64,000 nt of DNA from Nitrospira sp. (GTDB lineage: Bacteria; Nitrospirota; Nitrospiria; Nitrospirales; Nitrospiraceae): NCBI GenBank assembly GCA_024331125.1, contig JANDJI010000001.1, positions 156,001 to 220,000 of the forward strand, given 5' to 3'. Below the pieces are notes generated by a model. The model saw only the letters and a program-made list of their open reading frames with translations, was not told the origin of the DNA and ran no database searches. A program made the position numbers and the translations under genes. Shown piece by piece: positions 13,693-22,556 of the stretch (position 1 is its first letter; each line of letters opens with the position of its first letter).

Positions 13693-13721
13693 TGTATACT
13701 CTTTTACGAAGGAGAATCCAA
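13693..13721 (-). promoter_or_regulatory. Predicted promoter of the metallopeptidase pair
   Basis: On the minus strand TTGGAT (13721-13716) and TATACA (13698-13693) are spaced by 17 bases. The predicted start would give a leader of about 100 bases before the ATG at 13587. Confidence 0.5.
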
Positions 13722-13880
13722 GCGCTCTCGGCAGAACAAAAGCCGTCGTAAGCGAGCTTTCGACATCCGTTCGTGAAAGCACTGCCCGCAAAAAGGAAAG
13801 TCTCGATGTCTGGGGAGAGAATCGGCGCCTCTCTGAGGAAGACAGTCGTCCCTCCCCCGGTGAACGGAGCGGTTGGGGAA

Positions 13881-13914
13881 CAAAACCCGACGAGACACGG
13901 CCGGCGCCGTCTCG
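13881..13914 (-). terminator. Predicted intrinsic terminator after mutM
   Basis: On the minus strand CGAGACGGC and its partner GCCGTGTCTCG form a stem with a two-base bulge. It is followed shortly by GGGTTTTGTT. It lies 17 bases after the mutM stop codon. Confidence 0.6.
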
Positions 13915-13930
13915 TTTGATTCTTGGGTGA

Positions 13931-14761
13931 TTACCGAAAGCTCTGGCAGCGAGGGCAGTAGAACGAGCTGCGCTCGCCCTTGAGACGGCGAATGACCGCG
14001 CCGCACCCATTTGGGCAGGGTTGGCCTTCCTTCCCATAGACCAGGTGACGCCGTTTGTATCGCCCTTCCGTCCCATCGGGGGCGAAGAAATCTCGGACAC
14101 TGGATCCCCCGCAGGCGATGGCCTCCTGCAAAACGTTCCTCATCACGTGGTAGAGCCGATCGCGTCTCGACGACGCCAGTCTGTTCGCTCGCGCGTTCGG
14201 ATGAAGGCCGGCCCGAAAGAGAATTTCATTCGCATAGATGTTGCCGATCCCGGCGATCGTTTGTTGATGCATCAGAAGCGACTTGATTCTCCCGCGTCGT
14301 GCTCCGAGCCGTTGCGCGAACTCTTGCGGCGTCGCCGAGAGCGGATCGCAGCCGAACCGACGATCAAGATACCGATCGAGCCCATCCCGATCGAAGAAAG
14401 AAAGGCGGCCGAACCGTCTGGGATTCCAATACCTCAGTTCGGTTTCTTTCCCTCCGGTAAAGGTCATGCGCATATGGACGTGCCGGAGATGCTTGATCTT
14501 TGCCGATGGGAAAAGCAGCAGCCCCGTCATTCCCAACTCGGCGACCACATAGCGAATCTCGCCGGCTTTTCGAAAGGCCATGGCAACGCTTTTCCCATAT
14601 CGAGCGACGGAAGACAATCGCGCGTTCACATACCAGGCTCGGGTGGAATACCCTTCCCGCACGATGTCGGCCCGGCCGATCCACAGATCGATGACCGTGG
14701 AATCAAGCAGGCCGTCTTGGAGCTGTTGAACGACGACTTCGGCTTCCGGCAGTTCCGGCAT
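13931..14761 (-). CDS. mutM: Formamidopyrimidine-DNA glycosylase
   Basis: The 276-residue base-excision repair enzyme removes oxidised purines such as 8-oxoguanine and nicks the abasic site. It begins MPELPEAE, with the catalytic Pro2 (exposed after Met removal) and Glu3. The middle contains HQQTIAGIGNIYANEILF, the helix-two-turn-helix signature. The C-terminal zinc finger is complete: Cys249, Cys253, Cys269 and Cys272. Family length is normal (270-280). It is followed by its own terminator, and no operon partner is evident. Confidence 0.95.
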   Translation of the reverse strand: MPELPEAEVVVQQLQDGLLDSTVIDLWIGRADIVREGYSTRAWYVNARLSSVARYGKSVAMAFRKAGEIRYVVAELGMTGLLLFPSAKIKHLRHVHMRMTFTGGKETELRYWNPRRFGRLSFFDRDGLDRYLDRRFGCDPLSATPQEFAQRLGARRGRIKSLLMHQQTIAGIGNIYANEILFRAGLHPNARANRLASSRRDRLYHVMRNVLQEAIACGGSSVRDFFAPDGTEGRYKRRHLVYGKEGQPCPNGCGAVIRRLKGERSSFYCPRCQSFR

Positions 14762-14834
14762 AGTACGGTCACGAAGGGAAAGAGAGAATGAACACGACGC
14801 CGTTCATACAGTCATCTACGCGCCCGTCACCGAA

Positions 14835-15263
14835 CTAGTCGGCCGGAAGAAGTCCGCCGCTTCGGCGGATCTGTTTTAGGCATTGGATGGTTTCTTCCAA
14901 CTGAGGAAGCGGCATGGCGCCGGGACGGCGGGTTTTGACAAGCCGTAATACGCCGTCATAGTCCCCGCCTTCGGCGCAACAGAGATATGCCATGACCACG
15001 GACACCGATCGGCTCATGCCGGCGCGACAACAGACCATGACCCGATTGTCGGTGATGTGCCGCTCGATCCAGGCGACGGCGTCCGCCAACTGTCGTGCCT
15101 CGACCCGGGCAAACTCTTTGAGCGGAATTTTCCGGGTCGGCAACCAGGTGGGCAACTCGACGTCGTATTCCTCGGCCACCAAGAGCAAGGCCCCGATCTG
15201 CGCGGGCGGCGACGCGGTTTCGTAGATATTTCCGACAAACAGCCGCTCGGTGATTTGATACAT
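14835..15263 (-). CDS. Dual-specificity protein phosphatase family protein
   Basis: This 142-residue protein has the phosphatase P-loop CRAGMSRS, with catalytic Cys79 and Arg85 in the CX5R arrangement. The start (MYQITERLFVGNIYET) matches the beginning of DSP-type catalytic domains. It likely hydrolyses phosphotyrosine or phosphoserine/threonine, or another phosphate ester, in the cytoplasm. No kinase gene lies nearby to suggest a substrate. It is divergent from the zinc-type protein at 15406. Confidence 0.87.
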   Translation of the reverse strand: MYQITERLFVGNIYETASPPAQIGALLLVAEEYDVELPTWLPTRKIPLKEFARVEARQLADAVAWIERHITDNRVMVCCRAGMSRSVSVVMAYLCCAEGGDYDGVLRLVKTRRPGAMPLPQLEETIQCLKQIRRSGGLLPAD

Positions 15264-15319
15264 CCGGATTCAGTACAACGGGGAAGTCGGAGCCGTCAAG
15301 ACTCACCGCTCCGGCGCAG

Positions 15320-15349
15320 TTGCGGTTTCGTCGAGACACCGGCTATACT
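15320..15349 (+). promoter_or_regulatory. Predicted promoter for the small CxxC protein
   Basis: TTGCGG and TATACT are separated by 18 bases. The predicted start near 15356 leaves a leader of about 50 bases before the ATG at 15406. This argues against the in-frame TTG at 15361 as translation start. Confidence 0.55.
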
Positions 15350-15405
15350 TCATCGCATACTTGCAAACTTTCGAAGAAAGTGAACCGTTACTGCTCTTCT
15401 ATGCC

Positions 15406-15765
15406 ATGGTGACGCTGACTCAGCAGGAAGTCGAACGACGGTTGGGAACGGTCGCCTGCGCCGTTTGCAAACGATCGAGTTTCGCCATCGACGAACGGTT
15501 CATGGGCTCCGACGGCGAATGGCGGGGGGTGTGCAGATCCTGTTTTTATACCTTCCCAGTCCATACGGACGTCGAGTTTTACCTGCGGACTCAGCCCGAC
15601 GTGCCGCTTCGCCTGAAAGAGATCTCCTGCACCGCCTGCAACCATCGGGGAGTCGCCCTGGATTTCCGGGCGACGCTCTCCGTACGAGAAGCCTATTATT
15701 TCGTGACGTGCCTTGGATGCCGTCGCCAATTCCCGGAGCAATCTTCTCTGGAAGCGTACGAATAG
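15406..15765 (+). CDS. Small protein with four CxxC motifs, zinc-binding type
   Basis: This 119-residue protein has four CxxC motifs (CAVC, CRSC, CTAC, CLGC) in two halves of the chain, a pattern typical of zinc-ribbon or treble-clef proteins. No known family is recognised. There is no signal peptide or membrane segment. ATG 15406 is chosen because of the upstream promoter; the ribosome site is weak. A TTG 15 codons earlier is possible. The next gene on the same strand begins 41 bases later. Confidence 0.7.
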   Translation: MVTLTQQEVERRLGTVACAVCKRSSFAIDERFMGSDGEWRGVCRSCFYTFPVHTDVEFYLRTQPDVPLRLKEISCTACNHRGVALDFRATLSVREAYYFVTCLGCRRQFPEQSSLEAYE

Positions 15766-15805
15766 CCGAGGCCTCTTGCCACGGCCGACGCGTCGAACCA
15801 TTCGC

Positions 15806-15988
15806 ATGAACGATAAGCCGAAACAGCCTGAAGAGCCGAAAGCTGAAGTCCCTCCCAAGACGAGGAAAGAGCTTCCGCTCGTTTCCGTCCCTGACGATCG
15901 TGACATGATCGCTCAAGAAATGGCCGAGTTGTTCGAAGAAGACAAGGTTTCCCATCAACACGGCAGCTCGGAACCGGAAGCGGACTGA
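15806..15988 (+). CDS. Small hypothetical acidic protein
   Basis: The 60-residue protein begins MNDKPKQPEEPKAEVPPK. It is rich in Pro, Glu and Lys in the first half and has a short helix-like segment, DMIAQEMAELFEED. It is probably intrinsically disordered. It follows the CxxC protein by 41 bases and may be cotranscribed. The ribosome site is weak, so the call rests mainly on composition and position. Confidence 0.45.
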   Translation: MNDKPKQPEEPKAEVPPKTRKELPLVSVPDDRDMIAQEMAELFEEDKVSHQHGSSEPEAD

Positions 15989-16059
15989 CGCGCCCCTTAT
16001 TTATCATCACAGACTGAATCGCCTCTTCTCCCAGAAATTTCAACTTGCCGATCCAACCC

Positions 16060-16743
16060 CTACGTCTCTTCATGGTGCTTGTAAATCGTTGAGAGGCCGG
16101 CCCATCCGGTCAGACGATATCGTTTGTCCGCCAAAAGCCGATGGATCGCGCTGGTGAGTACCGCTTCGATGCCTCGTACGGACTCCCAATTCTCCACACA
16201 AATCACGCGCGGCCGGTACCGTTCAAAATCCAGTCCCTTGATGACTTCGTAATCCGCCCCTTCGACGTCGACGCTTAACAGCTCGAAGTCTCGGGGAACC
16301 TGGTGCGCGTCCAGAAGATAGGTGAGCGTCGTTGTGTGTATGCGCCCGATCGGCCGGTAGCCGCGGGGGCCGGGAACGGATGAAAGATTGATGGTGGCGT
16401 TGGTGGAAAATTCACCGGGGCTGTAGATCGACACTTCTTGTTCTCGATCACTGACGGCGGCGACAACCGCCGTATCTCGCCTTCGCCTGAGTCGGCAGGC
16501 CAGCACTTTCATCTCTTCCAGGTCGATCAGCAATCCTCGCCAGCCCCTTCGATACAGGCCATAGGTATTGGAACCCCGCCGCGGGTGGTGGCAACCGACG
16601 TCGACGTAAAACCCCTTTGCCTTTGGTTCAGGAAGGGAAAGCTTGATGAGTAAATCTTCGCCATATTGCGAGTACGATGCCTGCGGTTTGGCCGGGGAGA
16701 GAAACGCGCGATAGGCAGCTCGAATGTAAAGACCGGTCTTCAC
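16060..16743 (-). CDS. FkbM family methyltransferase
   Basis: The 227-residue protein has the SAM-binding start GFYVDVGCHHPRRGSNTYGL and the acidic second strand (GLLIDLEEMK) of a Rossmann methyltransferase. The FkbM-type segment ELLSVDVEGADYEVIKGLDF follows. Such enzymes often O-methylate sugars of glycans or small molecules, but the substrate cannot be read here. The start is a GTG at 16743 with AAAGGGGG upstream. It stands alone, 103 bases after the Rsm22-type gene on the same strand. Confidence 0.87.
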   Translation of the reverse strand: MKTGLYIRAAYRAFLSPAKPQASYSQYGEDLLIKLSLPEPKAKGFYVDVGCHHPRRGSNTYGLYRRGWRGLLIDLEEMKVLACRLRRRRDTAVVAAVSDREQEVSIYSPGEFSTNATINLSSVPGPRGYRPIGRIHTTTLTYLLDAHQVPRDFELLSVDVEGADYEVIKGLDFERYRPRVICVENWESVRGIEAVLTSAIHRLLADKRYRLTGWAGLSTIYKHHEET

Positions 16744-16846
16744 AAACGATCCCCCTTTCCGCCGGAACAGCCTGCACGTGCTCTATCCGATCAGAGGCAT
16801 TGAAGCCTCCGGTGAGGATTGCTACGCCGGTGGTGCCGGACCTGGT

Positions 16847-18028
16847 TTACGCTTCTCGAATAATTCCGACCGTCACATCGGAACCGACTCGCCCCAGGGA
16901 TGAGATTTTGCCTCGTCGCTCTTTACGAGCGATCTTTTCAATTTGCACGACGGCTCCGCGCCGCCACTGATCCAACGCCGCGTTATTCGGCGACGCCAGG
17001 CGATCCAACCGTCCGATCTCGATGCGCCCCTCTTCATTGCACAGCCAGGCCCGTTTCTCTCCCTTCATCACCCGCAGCTCGCTCACGACCCGATAAACAT
17101 TTGATTGCCGCGTCACAATGGTTTTTCCGTCTTTTCGCAGCAGCAGATAGGAAAATTTGAGGGCGTCTTTGATGAAACCGACCGCCTTATCGATATCTCG
17201 GACGGACGGAGGCGGCTCCCACGGCCGCTCTTCATGACACCAATCATCGGGATGCTCCAGGGCCGGGCAATTCCGTTCGTGAAGACAGGGACTGTAAACC
17301 GTACAGTTCCCCGTCTCGATCAATCGATCTCGGACGTGATGAAGCGATCTGGACGTTTCCCGCAAGGCCGGCTCGACGACCATCAGCGTGCCATGCGGGG
17401 CGAGGCCGGTCAAAAGCTTCGAAAGCAATTCCGTTTTCGCCGTGATCGGATCGCTTGATCCGGTGCCGATCTCGTTCAGGCTGTTCGCCACGATGATGAG
17501 GTCGAACGGCATGGTTGACGAGATCTTTTCGTACCACCCCCGCCGCTCCAGATTTTCCTCATACGTTGCGAGATGGGCCTTGGCGCCGGCCTCCATCCGG
17601 CAATAGCGCGACCAGATTCGACGAGCGTGATCTAACGCCGACACGGATTGATCGACTGCGGTGACCGACAGTTCCCCGTTGAAACCGTGAGACCGCCACC
17701 AATCCAACACGCCCATCGCTCCCGTCCCAGGACCGGATCCGACATCCAGTACCCGCGTCGGTCCTGTAGCCTCCATGTTTGGCATTTCATCAAGAAGGAT
17801 TTGGATCTTCGCGAGATTCACCGGCAGAAAGTAGCGGAGATATGCGGCAAGAAACTTCGGATGATTGAAATACTCCCCGTCCAGCTTCTCCCCTCGGTTC
17901 GTAAAACGTCGCGATAACTCTCCCACCGCCTCATGGACTTGCGCCAACGGAATGCCGGTTTCGCCGCAGACATGTTCGATCGCTTCCAACAGAGGCCGAG
18001 AGACCGTGGCAACGTTGAGGCAATGCAT
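16847..18028 (-). CDS. Rsm22-type small-subunit rRNA methyltransferase family protein
   Basis: This 393-residue protein has a SAM-dependent methyltransferase core with VLDVGSGPGTGAMGVLDWW (about 91-109) and IIVANSLNEIG. A Cys cluster (CLHERNCPALEHPDDWCHEE) follows, plus a conserved FIKDALKFSYLLLRKDG segment. This layout matches the Rsm22/mitochondrial ribosome assembly methyltransferase-like family, whose Cys residues bind an FeS cluster in studied members. The exact role in bacteria is not settled. The start is the ATG at 18028; the neighbouring small gene at 18067 is divergent. Confidence 0.85.
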   Translation of the reverse strand: MHCLNVATVSRPLLEAIEHVCGETGIPLAQVHEAVGELSRRFTNRGEKLDGEYFNHPKFLAAYLRYFLPVNLAKIQILLDEMPNMEATGPTRVLDVGSGPGTGAMGVLDWWRSHGFNGELSVTAVDQSVSALDHARRIWSRYCRMEAGAKAHLATYEENLERRGWYEKISSTMPFDLIIVANSLNEIGTGSSDPITAKTELLSKLLTGLAPHGTLMVVEPALRETSRSLHHVRDRLIETGNCTVYSPCLHERNCPALEHPDDWCHEERPWEPPPSVRDIDKAVGFIKDALKFSYLLLRKDGKTIVTRQSNVYRVVSELRVMKGEKRAWLCNEEGRIEIGRLDRLASPNNAALDQWRRGAVVQIEKIARKERRGKISSLGRVGSDVTVGIIREA

Positions 18029-18066
18029 GGGGCTAGTGTATGCTCACCCTACGAGGGAGGACAACC

Positions 18067-18318
18067 ATGACCAACGAAATTTTAAAGGCTTACAAAGAAG
18101 TCGAAGCGGCGGTGGAACGATATACCCGGTTGCTGCACGACCACGTGACGATGCTCCAAAATATCGAGCCGCCTGGATCGGATAAAGTCGTTCGCCTCAC
18201 CGCCGGCTCAAAAGCCATGACCGACAGCGCCGCGATTTATCTCTCCTATGCAAAGTACGTCGCCCACGGAATGCCGACCAGCGAGGAGATGGTCGAGGAT
18301 GAAATGCAGGGATCATGA
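18067..18318 (+). CDS. Small hypothetical protein
   Basis: The 83-residue protein (MTNEILKAYKEVEAAVERYT...) looks helical, without motifs or membrane segments, and is not recognised. The ATG at 18067 has a strong GAGGGAGG site 7 bases upstream, so it is probably translated. It is divergent from the Rsm22-type gene and ends before a bidirectional terminator shared with the oxidoreductase operon. Confidence 0.65.
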   Translation: MTNEILKAYKEVEAAVERYTRLLHDHVTMLQNIEPPGSDKVVRLTAGSKAMTDSAAIYLSYAKYVAHGMPTSEEMVEDEMQGS

Positions 18319-18347
18319 CACGAAGTTACAGGAAGAGCGGAAATGAA

Positions 18348-18379
18348 AAGGGTCTGTCCGGACTACCGGCCAGACCCTT
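18348..18379. terminator. Hairpin between convergent genes
   Basis: AAGGGTCTG and CAGACCCTT pair perfectly, and the stem continues through CCGG/CCGG after one mismatch, around a 4-base ACTA loop. It lies between the end of the small plus-strand gene and the end of the oxidoreductase operon, so it can serve both directions. No long U-tract is present. Confidence 0.65.
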
Positions 18380-18409
18380 CTGGACAGGCCCTTCGCCTTT
18401 CAGAATGAA

Positions 18410-19744
18410 TCAGATGCTCCGCATGAAGTGAGCCACTTCCTCAGGGTTCACGGTCCCTCCCATCACTTGGGACATGGCCACGTTCGTGGATTTTTTACCG
18501 GTCAGGCCGGACTCCACCTCATCAACAATCAACTCCACCGGCATCGACTGACCTCCATACACCCGAGGACCGCCGATGATCTTTGCCTTGGAGTAACCGT
18601 AGATGGCGGTCGCAACCTCTTTGGCCAACCAGCCGACGTAGTTGAATTCCGGCACGACGATCAATTTCACATTGCCGCACAGTTCCCGCAGTTCCTTGGT
18701 CGGGAACGGGCGCAGCGAGCGGATCTTGATCAAACCGACGTTCAATCCCTTTTCCTTGCACAGGCGCACCGCTTCACGAGACTGAGCCGCCGCGCTTCCT
18801 GACGCGATGATGACGGCGTCGGCGTTCTCCACGTTTTCAGCCGACAGCAGTCCTCCCATGTACCGGTTGATATACTTGCGAGACCGTTCCACGGCCGCCC
18901 ACACTTCTTGCTGCCACACGGCGTGAATGTTGTACGCCATGAAGTTGGATTTCTGGACCGGGGCGTCTCGGGACAAACGAGCGGGAGGATTCTCGGCATC
19001 AAGCACCGGGACCGCTCCGCGCCAGGCGTCCCGAGGAGGAAGCTTGAGCCCGCGATCCTGCATTTGAACGTAGCCGCGAGCATGGGTCACGAAAAATCCG
19101 TCGCAGCAGACGCCCACCGGCAAAGTCACGTCGTTCTTTTCGCCGATCACAAACCCGGCCATGATGAAATCAAACATATCTTGCTGGTTTTCCGCATGAA
19201 ACACGATCATGCCGCAGTTCAGGAGGTAGGCGACTTCGATATTATCGGGTTGAATGGCCAACGGCGCGTTGACGACCCGGCATGTGAACATCGCCACAGC
19301 AGGCAACCGATGACCGGGCCAGGATGCGATGCCCTCCAGCCCGCGCAAGGTTCCCGGTCCCGCCGTCGCCGTAAAACAGCGCACGCCGGACCGCGAGCCT
19401 CCGGCGATCGCGGCCATGACGCCGACCTCTTCTTCGCCGCGGTAATATTCTTTCACGTAGCCTTCTCCGTACAGCACGCCGACGAGCTGCATGGTCTCCG
19501 ACTGAGGCGTAATGGGATAGGCGATGGCCAGGTCCACGTTCGAGCGGCGGATCGCCTCTTTGGCCGCCTCGCTTCCGGTGATAAATTCTTTCGTCCTCGG
19601 CGCCTCAAAGAACATATACTCGGGCGTCACGACTTTCTGCCGCTTCGCTTCCGCATGGGGATCTTTCTTCCCGTCCACCTTCGGGGCCGCAACGCTGGTG
19701 ATCGGATCACCCTGGGGATTCGTTTTGACTTCCGTCTCGCTCAT
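18410..19744 (-). CDS. 2-oxoacid:ferredoxin oxidoreductase alpha subunit (porA/forA type)
   Basis: The 444-residue subunit carries the pyrimidine-binding and domain II regions of the enzyme. GSEAAKEAIRRSNVDLAIAYPITPQSE is preceded by an unusual 50-residue charged N-terminal leader. GPGTLRGLEGI and a C-terminal RSLRPFPTKELREL/PEFNYVGWLAKE region are visible. With beta, gamma, delta and the epsilon-like protein it makes a multi-subunit oxidoreductase that reductively carboxylates acetyl-CoA or succinyl-CoA with ferredoxin. Pyruvate and 2-oxoglutarate versions cannot be told apart here. It is the last gene of the operon. Confidence 0.9.
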   Translation of the reverse strand: MSETEVKTNPQGDPITSVAAPKVDGKKDPHAEAKRQKVVTPEYMFFEAPRTKEFITGSEAAKEAIRRSNVDLAIAYPITPQSETMQLVGVLYGEGYVKEYYRGEEEVGVMAAIAGGSRSGVRCFTATAGPGTLRGLEGIASWPGHRLPAVAMFTCRVVNAPLAIQPDNIEVAYLLNCGMIVFHAENQQDMFDFIMAGFVIGEKNDVTLPVGVCCDGFFVTHARGYVQMQDRGLKLPPRDAWRGAVPVLDAENPPARLSRDAPVQKSNFMAYNIHAVWQQEVWAAVERSRKYINRYMGGLLSAENVENADAVIIASGSAAAQSREAVRLCKEKGLNVGLIKIRSLRPFPTKELRELCGNVKLIVVPEFNYVGWLAKEVATAIYGYSKAKIIGGPRVYGGQSMPVELIVDEVESGLTGKKSTNVAMSQVMGGTVNPEEVAHFMRSI

Positions 19745-19784
19745 GGTTGCACCTCTTGGCTAGTTCGAGCGTCGCCGCCCGGCC

Positions 19785-20549
19785 TTATCCTTCCCGCACC
19801 ATCTGTTCAGCACTATGCCCAAACATCGCCGCGCTGCCCGCTCCTCCAGGAACCGGCGCAAACGCGAGGGGATTCGTATGGGTCTTTCCGCCATGAACCT
19901 TCGATTGCGTGCCGGTAAAGCGCACGTTTTCTCCGTTCTCCGGCAGCTTGATACCCATTTCCTCGCGCACGCGCTTAAAGATCTGCGCCACTCGCCTCAA
20001 TTTCGCGGTATCCGCGTCGCGAATCGTCAACATGGCGTCTTCATGCCCCTGCTCGGCGCAAATCGCCATCGTACAACAGTTCGTCCCCGCTCGGATCATT
20101 TTGAGCGTCAAATTGGCGTAGTGGCAATGCACGCCCACAAAAATGCAGGCCTCGATTTTATTTCCCCAAATGGTGAGGTTCGGATGATTGGGGTTGATGA
20201 CTTCCTCCGGATCGATCTTGGGATACTTGGGTCGATAATCCGGCATGGGGATGATCATCACTTCCGGGATTTGCGCGGCGATTTCAAGCGTGGCCTTGGC
20301 CTTTTCCACCGCGTGATCGTTCCAGGCCCAGAGAACCAACGGGCCGGGAAAGATCGTCGGATTCTGACTCGTCAACATCTTCCTGGCCATCTCTTCGATG
20401 ACGACTTCCTCATTCGGCTCAAGCAAGCCGTAAAACAGCCCTTGACCCGGATCCGGCAGTGAGACCCCCAACTGAGCCGCCGACGGCGGGTGGAAACCTG
20501 CCGGCCCCGGTACAATGATACGTTCTCTCGTGTCTTGTGTAGTAGCCAC
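19785..20549 (-). CDS. Epsilon-type accessory subunit of the 2-oxoacid:ferredoxin oxidoreductase
   Basis: This 254-residue protein has no catalytic motif I can name. It contains LVLWAWNDHAVEKAKATLE, IPMPDYRPKYPKIDPEEV and IWGNKIEACIFVGVHCHYAN. Its place inside the operon suggests the fifth, poorly understood subunit known from five-subunit enzymes of autotrophs such as Hydrogenobacter. The GTG at 20549 is preferred because AAAGGGGAG precedes it at good spacing. The ATG at 20576 overlaps the ferredoxin stop codon (TAATG) but lacks a ribosome site. Confidence 0.72.
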   Translation of the reverse strand: MATTQDTRERIIVPGPAGFHPPSAAQLGVSLPDPGQGLFYGLLEPNEEVVIEEMARKMLTSQNPTIFPGPLVLWAWNDHAVEKAKATLEIAAQIPEVMIIPMPDYRPKYPKIDPEEVINPNHPNLTIWGNKIEACIFVGVHCHYANLTLKMIRAGTNCCTMAICAEQGHEDAMLTIRDADTAKLRRVAQIFKRVREEMGIKLPENGENVRFTGTQSKVHGGKTHTNPLAFAPVPGGAGSAAMFGHSAEQMVREG

Positions 20550-20575
20550 GCCCGTTTCTCCCCTTTCCCGCCTCA

Positions 20576-20899
20576 TTACCCGACGACCGGACTGGTCAAC
20601 ACGGCCGTCGTGCTCTTTTCTCCATATGTGATGTTTTCCGTCAAAGCTGCTTGAGGCAATTGATCGATCATGATCATCTTGATCGCGTTATTCTTCGCCA
20701 TGTTGTCACAGACCCAGACGCACTGCGCACAGCCTTTGCAGCGGTCGACCGCCACGTAGGCCGAACCGTATTTGAACCCCTTGTCCTTTCCCAGCTCGTC
20801 ACTGTAGAGGATGGTGTTCGCCTCGGGACAATACTGCGTGCAGAGCTTGCAGCTCTTGGCGGCACAGATTTCGACGTTAATATCGGCGACAAGATACAT
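20576..20899 (-). CDS. Ferredoxin-type delta subunit of the 2-oxoacid:ferredoxin oxidoreductase
   Basis: The 107-residue protein contains two four-Cys sets. The first, CAAKSCKLCTQYCPEAN, has a longer spacing between its first two Cys. The second, CKGCAQCVWVC, is a regular CxxCxxC followed by a fourth Cys. It would hold two [4Fe-4S] clusters and carry electrons to the TPP centre. The start at 20899 (MYLVADINVEICAAK) follows AAGAAGGAG; the longer in-frame version upstream is Arg-rich and overlaps gamma. It is short compared with fused delta domains. Confidence 0.87.
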   Translation of the reverse strand: MYLVADINVEICAAKSCKLCTQYCPEANTILYSDELGKDKGFKYGSAYVAVDRCKGCAQCVWVCDNMAKNNAIKMIMIDQLPQAALTENITYGEKSTTAVLTSPVVG

Positions 20900-20910
20900 A
20901 GTGCTCCTTC

Positions 20911-21630
20911 TTATGCCGTCGCGGCCGCGGCCACCGGCGCCTCGGCGCGCTGGACATCCTTTGCGGCCCATCCGTGATCGACGGCATAGTTCCATGCCGC
21001 CCTCATGACGGCCACGTTCTTTTCAATCAGCTCCTGCTTCTTCTTGAATTTCCGTTCGACGACGCTATCCAACGCCGCCGTCCCTCCGGATACAACGAAC
21101 CCTTTGCCGAGGAACCGATCCTTCACGGCCTGCTCCAACGCCTGCATATTCGTCAACCCGGTGATGGCACCGATACACCCCATCAGCGCCATGTTCGTTG
21201 CGAGATCCATTCCCGACACTTCCAACGAAATCTTCGTGGCCGGGATATAGTACAGTTTCGCGCGCCGCTCTTCCAATTCGCGCGCTTGATCCTTATGCAG
21301 TTTCATCGGCCCGTCGTTGTTGATCAACGCGATACCGTCTTCCTTAAGACCGTAGTAAAACGGCATCGTGTAAGACTTGCCGTGGGTGATGACTTGGGGA
21401 TGGAAGATGATAATGATGTGGGGAAACGTAATTTCGCCGATCTCGTAAATCGGCTCATCCGACACCCGCACGTAACTTTCGACAGGAGCCATCCGTTTTT
21501 CAGATCCATAGAAGGGGACGATTGTGCTTTCCCCTCCGGCATTGATCACCGCCGTGCTCAGAATATGCGAGCCGGTCACGACCCCCTGTCCTCCGACCCC
21601 CGCCATTCGAATATTGAACCGTCGTGCCAT
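20911..21630 (-). CDS. 2-oxoacid:ferredoxin oxidoreductase gamma subunit
   Basis: The 239-residue subunit begins with the gamma signature RFNIRMAGVGGQGVVTGSHI and has VPFYGSEKRMAPVESYVRVS. The Gly-rich GVGGQG loop is typical of the domain that contacts CoA in the complex. The last 20 residues are Ala-rich and likely a flexible tail. It lies 11 bases before the ferredoxin gene and 23 bases after beta, so all subunits are probably cotranslated from one message. Confidence 0.9.
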   Translation of the reverse strand: MARRFNIRMAGVGGQGVVTGSHILSTAVINAGGESTIVPFYGSEKRMAPVESYVRVSDEPIYEIGEITFPHIIIIFHPQVITHGKSYTMPFYYGLKEDGIALINNDGPMKLHKDQARELEERRAKLYYIPATKISLEVSGMDLATNMALMGCIGAITGLTNMQALEQAVKDRFLGKGFVVSGGTAALDSVVERKFKKKQELIEKNVAVMRAAWNYAVDHGWAAKDVQRAEAPVAAAATA

Positions 21631-21653
21631 TGTCGCCCTCCTTCCTTCAACGC

Positions 21654-22556
21654 TCAGGCCTTCCCGGAAATCGCCGCGGCAGGAGCAGCCTGCTTGGCGA
21701 GAAACTCCTTATAGCCATAGCGCTCGGTGAGGTATTGTTTGGCCTCTTCACTCACGTACTCCATGAATTGATACCGGTCGTTTTCGACCGCCTTGGCGTC
21801 TTCCATGACCTTATCGGTCGGAATCGCGTACTCGATGTTGCAGGACGTGTACGCCTGAATGTAGGAAGGCCCTATCTCCCGCGCAACCAACACCGCTTTC
21901 TTGATGACGCTCTCGACGCGACGGGGATTGTTCGGGACGACGGTCGCGACATACGCGCAACCGGCCACCTTCGCCAACTGCACCATGTCCATCTTCTCAA
22001 ACTTCTTGCCGAGTGGAGCCATCTTCAACACGGCTCCCTTGTTGGTCATGCCGCTTTCCTGACCTCCGGTATTGCCGTATACCTCGTTATCGAGCATGAT
22101 CGTCGTGAATCGTTCTTTTCGGAACCACGAATGCAGCACCTGCTGAAAACCGATGTCGGCGGTCCCGCCGTCTCCGGCCATTACGACCACGTCTTTCGGC
22201 TTGTCGCCGAACCGCAACCGCAAACCGCGGGACAACCCGCTGGCCACACCGTTTTGATCGCCGTAATTCCCATACACGAACGGAATCGCCGCCTGCGAGA
22301 TCGCCAGGCGCCCGCAACCGGCCGTGCCGACCGTGATCGTATCCTCGGGATTGGGGAACGCGATCATCGCCAGCCGAATAAACAGCGTCATGGCGCAACC
22401 AGCGCACATGGGATGCTCTTCGAGCACTTCCTTGAAGCTCCCCATCTGTGACACGGTGACTTTCTTCCCGAAAGGACCATGTTCGACCATATCCCGGTAT
22501 TCCTTGGGCATGAACTTTTCGAAGCCGTTTGAAAACTTCACGTAATCGAGACTCAT
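21654..22556 (-). CDS. 2-oxoacid:ferredoxin oxidoreductase beta subunit, TPP-binding
   Basis: The 300-residue beta subunit binds thiamine diphosphate: the motif VVMAGDGGTADIGFQQ plus LDNEVYGNTGGQ gives the GDG...N pattern with Mg ligands. Cys residues in HPMCAGCAMT and TAGCGR match the proximal [4Fe-4S] ligands. It is the first gene of the operon, with a strong GGAGGTG site before the ATG and a promoter about 150 bases upstream. Together with the rTCA operon at the start of the window it completes ferredoxin-dependent CO2 fixation. Confidence 0.92.
   Translation of the reverse strand: MSLDYVKFSNGFEKFMPKEYRDMVEHGPFGKKVTVSQMGSFKEVLEEHPMCAGCAMTLFIRLAMIAFPNPEDTITVGTAGCGRLAISQAAIPFVYGNYGDQNGVASGLSRGLRLRFGDKPKDVVVMAGDGGTADIGFQQVLHSWFRKERFTTIMLDNEVYGNTGGQESGMTNKGAVLKMAPLGKKFEKMDMVQLAKVAGCAYVATVVPNNPRRVESVIKKAVLVAREIGPSYIQAYTSCNIEYAIPTDKVMEDAKAVENDRYQFMEYVSEEAKQYLTERYGYKEFLAKQAAPAAAISGKA

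Larger units (their letters stand above)
13588..13930. other. Intergenic region between metalloprotease and mutM
   Basis: These 343 bases hold the promoter of the metalloprotease pair and a terminator for mutM, described separately. ORFs reading through it on either strand (one overlapping mutM) have no ribosome site and no recognisable composition, so I do not call a gene here. Confidence 0.6.

Noticed and set aside
13639..14100. Minus-strand 153-codon ORF overlapping the end of mutM
   Set aside because: It overlaps the mutM zinc finger in another frame, crosses the mutM terminator and has no ribosome site.
15264..15320. Leaderless promoter for the phosphatase gene (TTGACG with TACTGA)
   Set aside because: The -10 candidate matches the consensus at only two positions, so it is not convincing.
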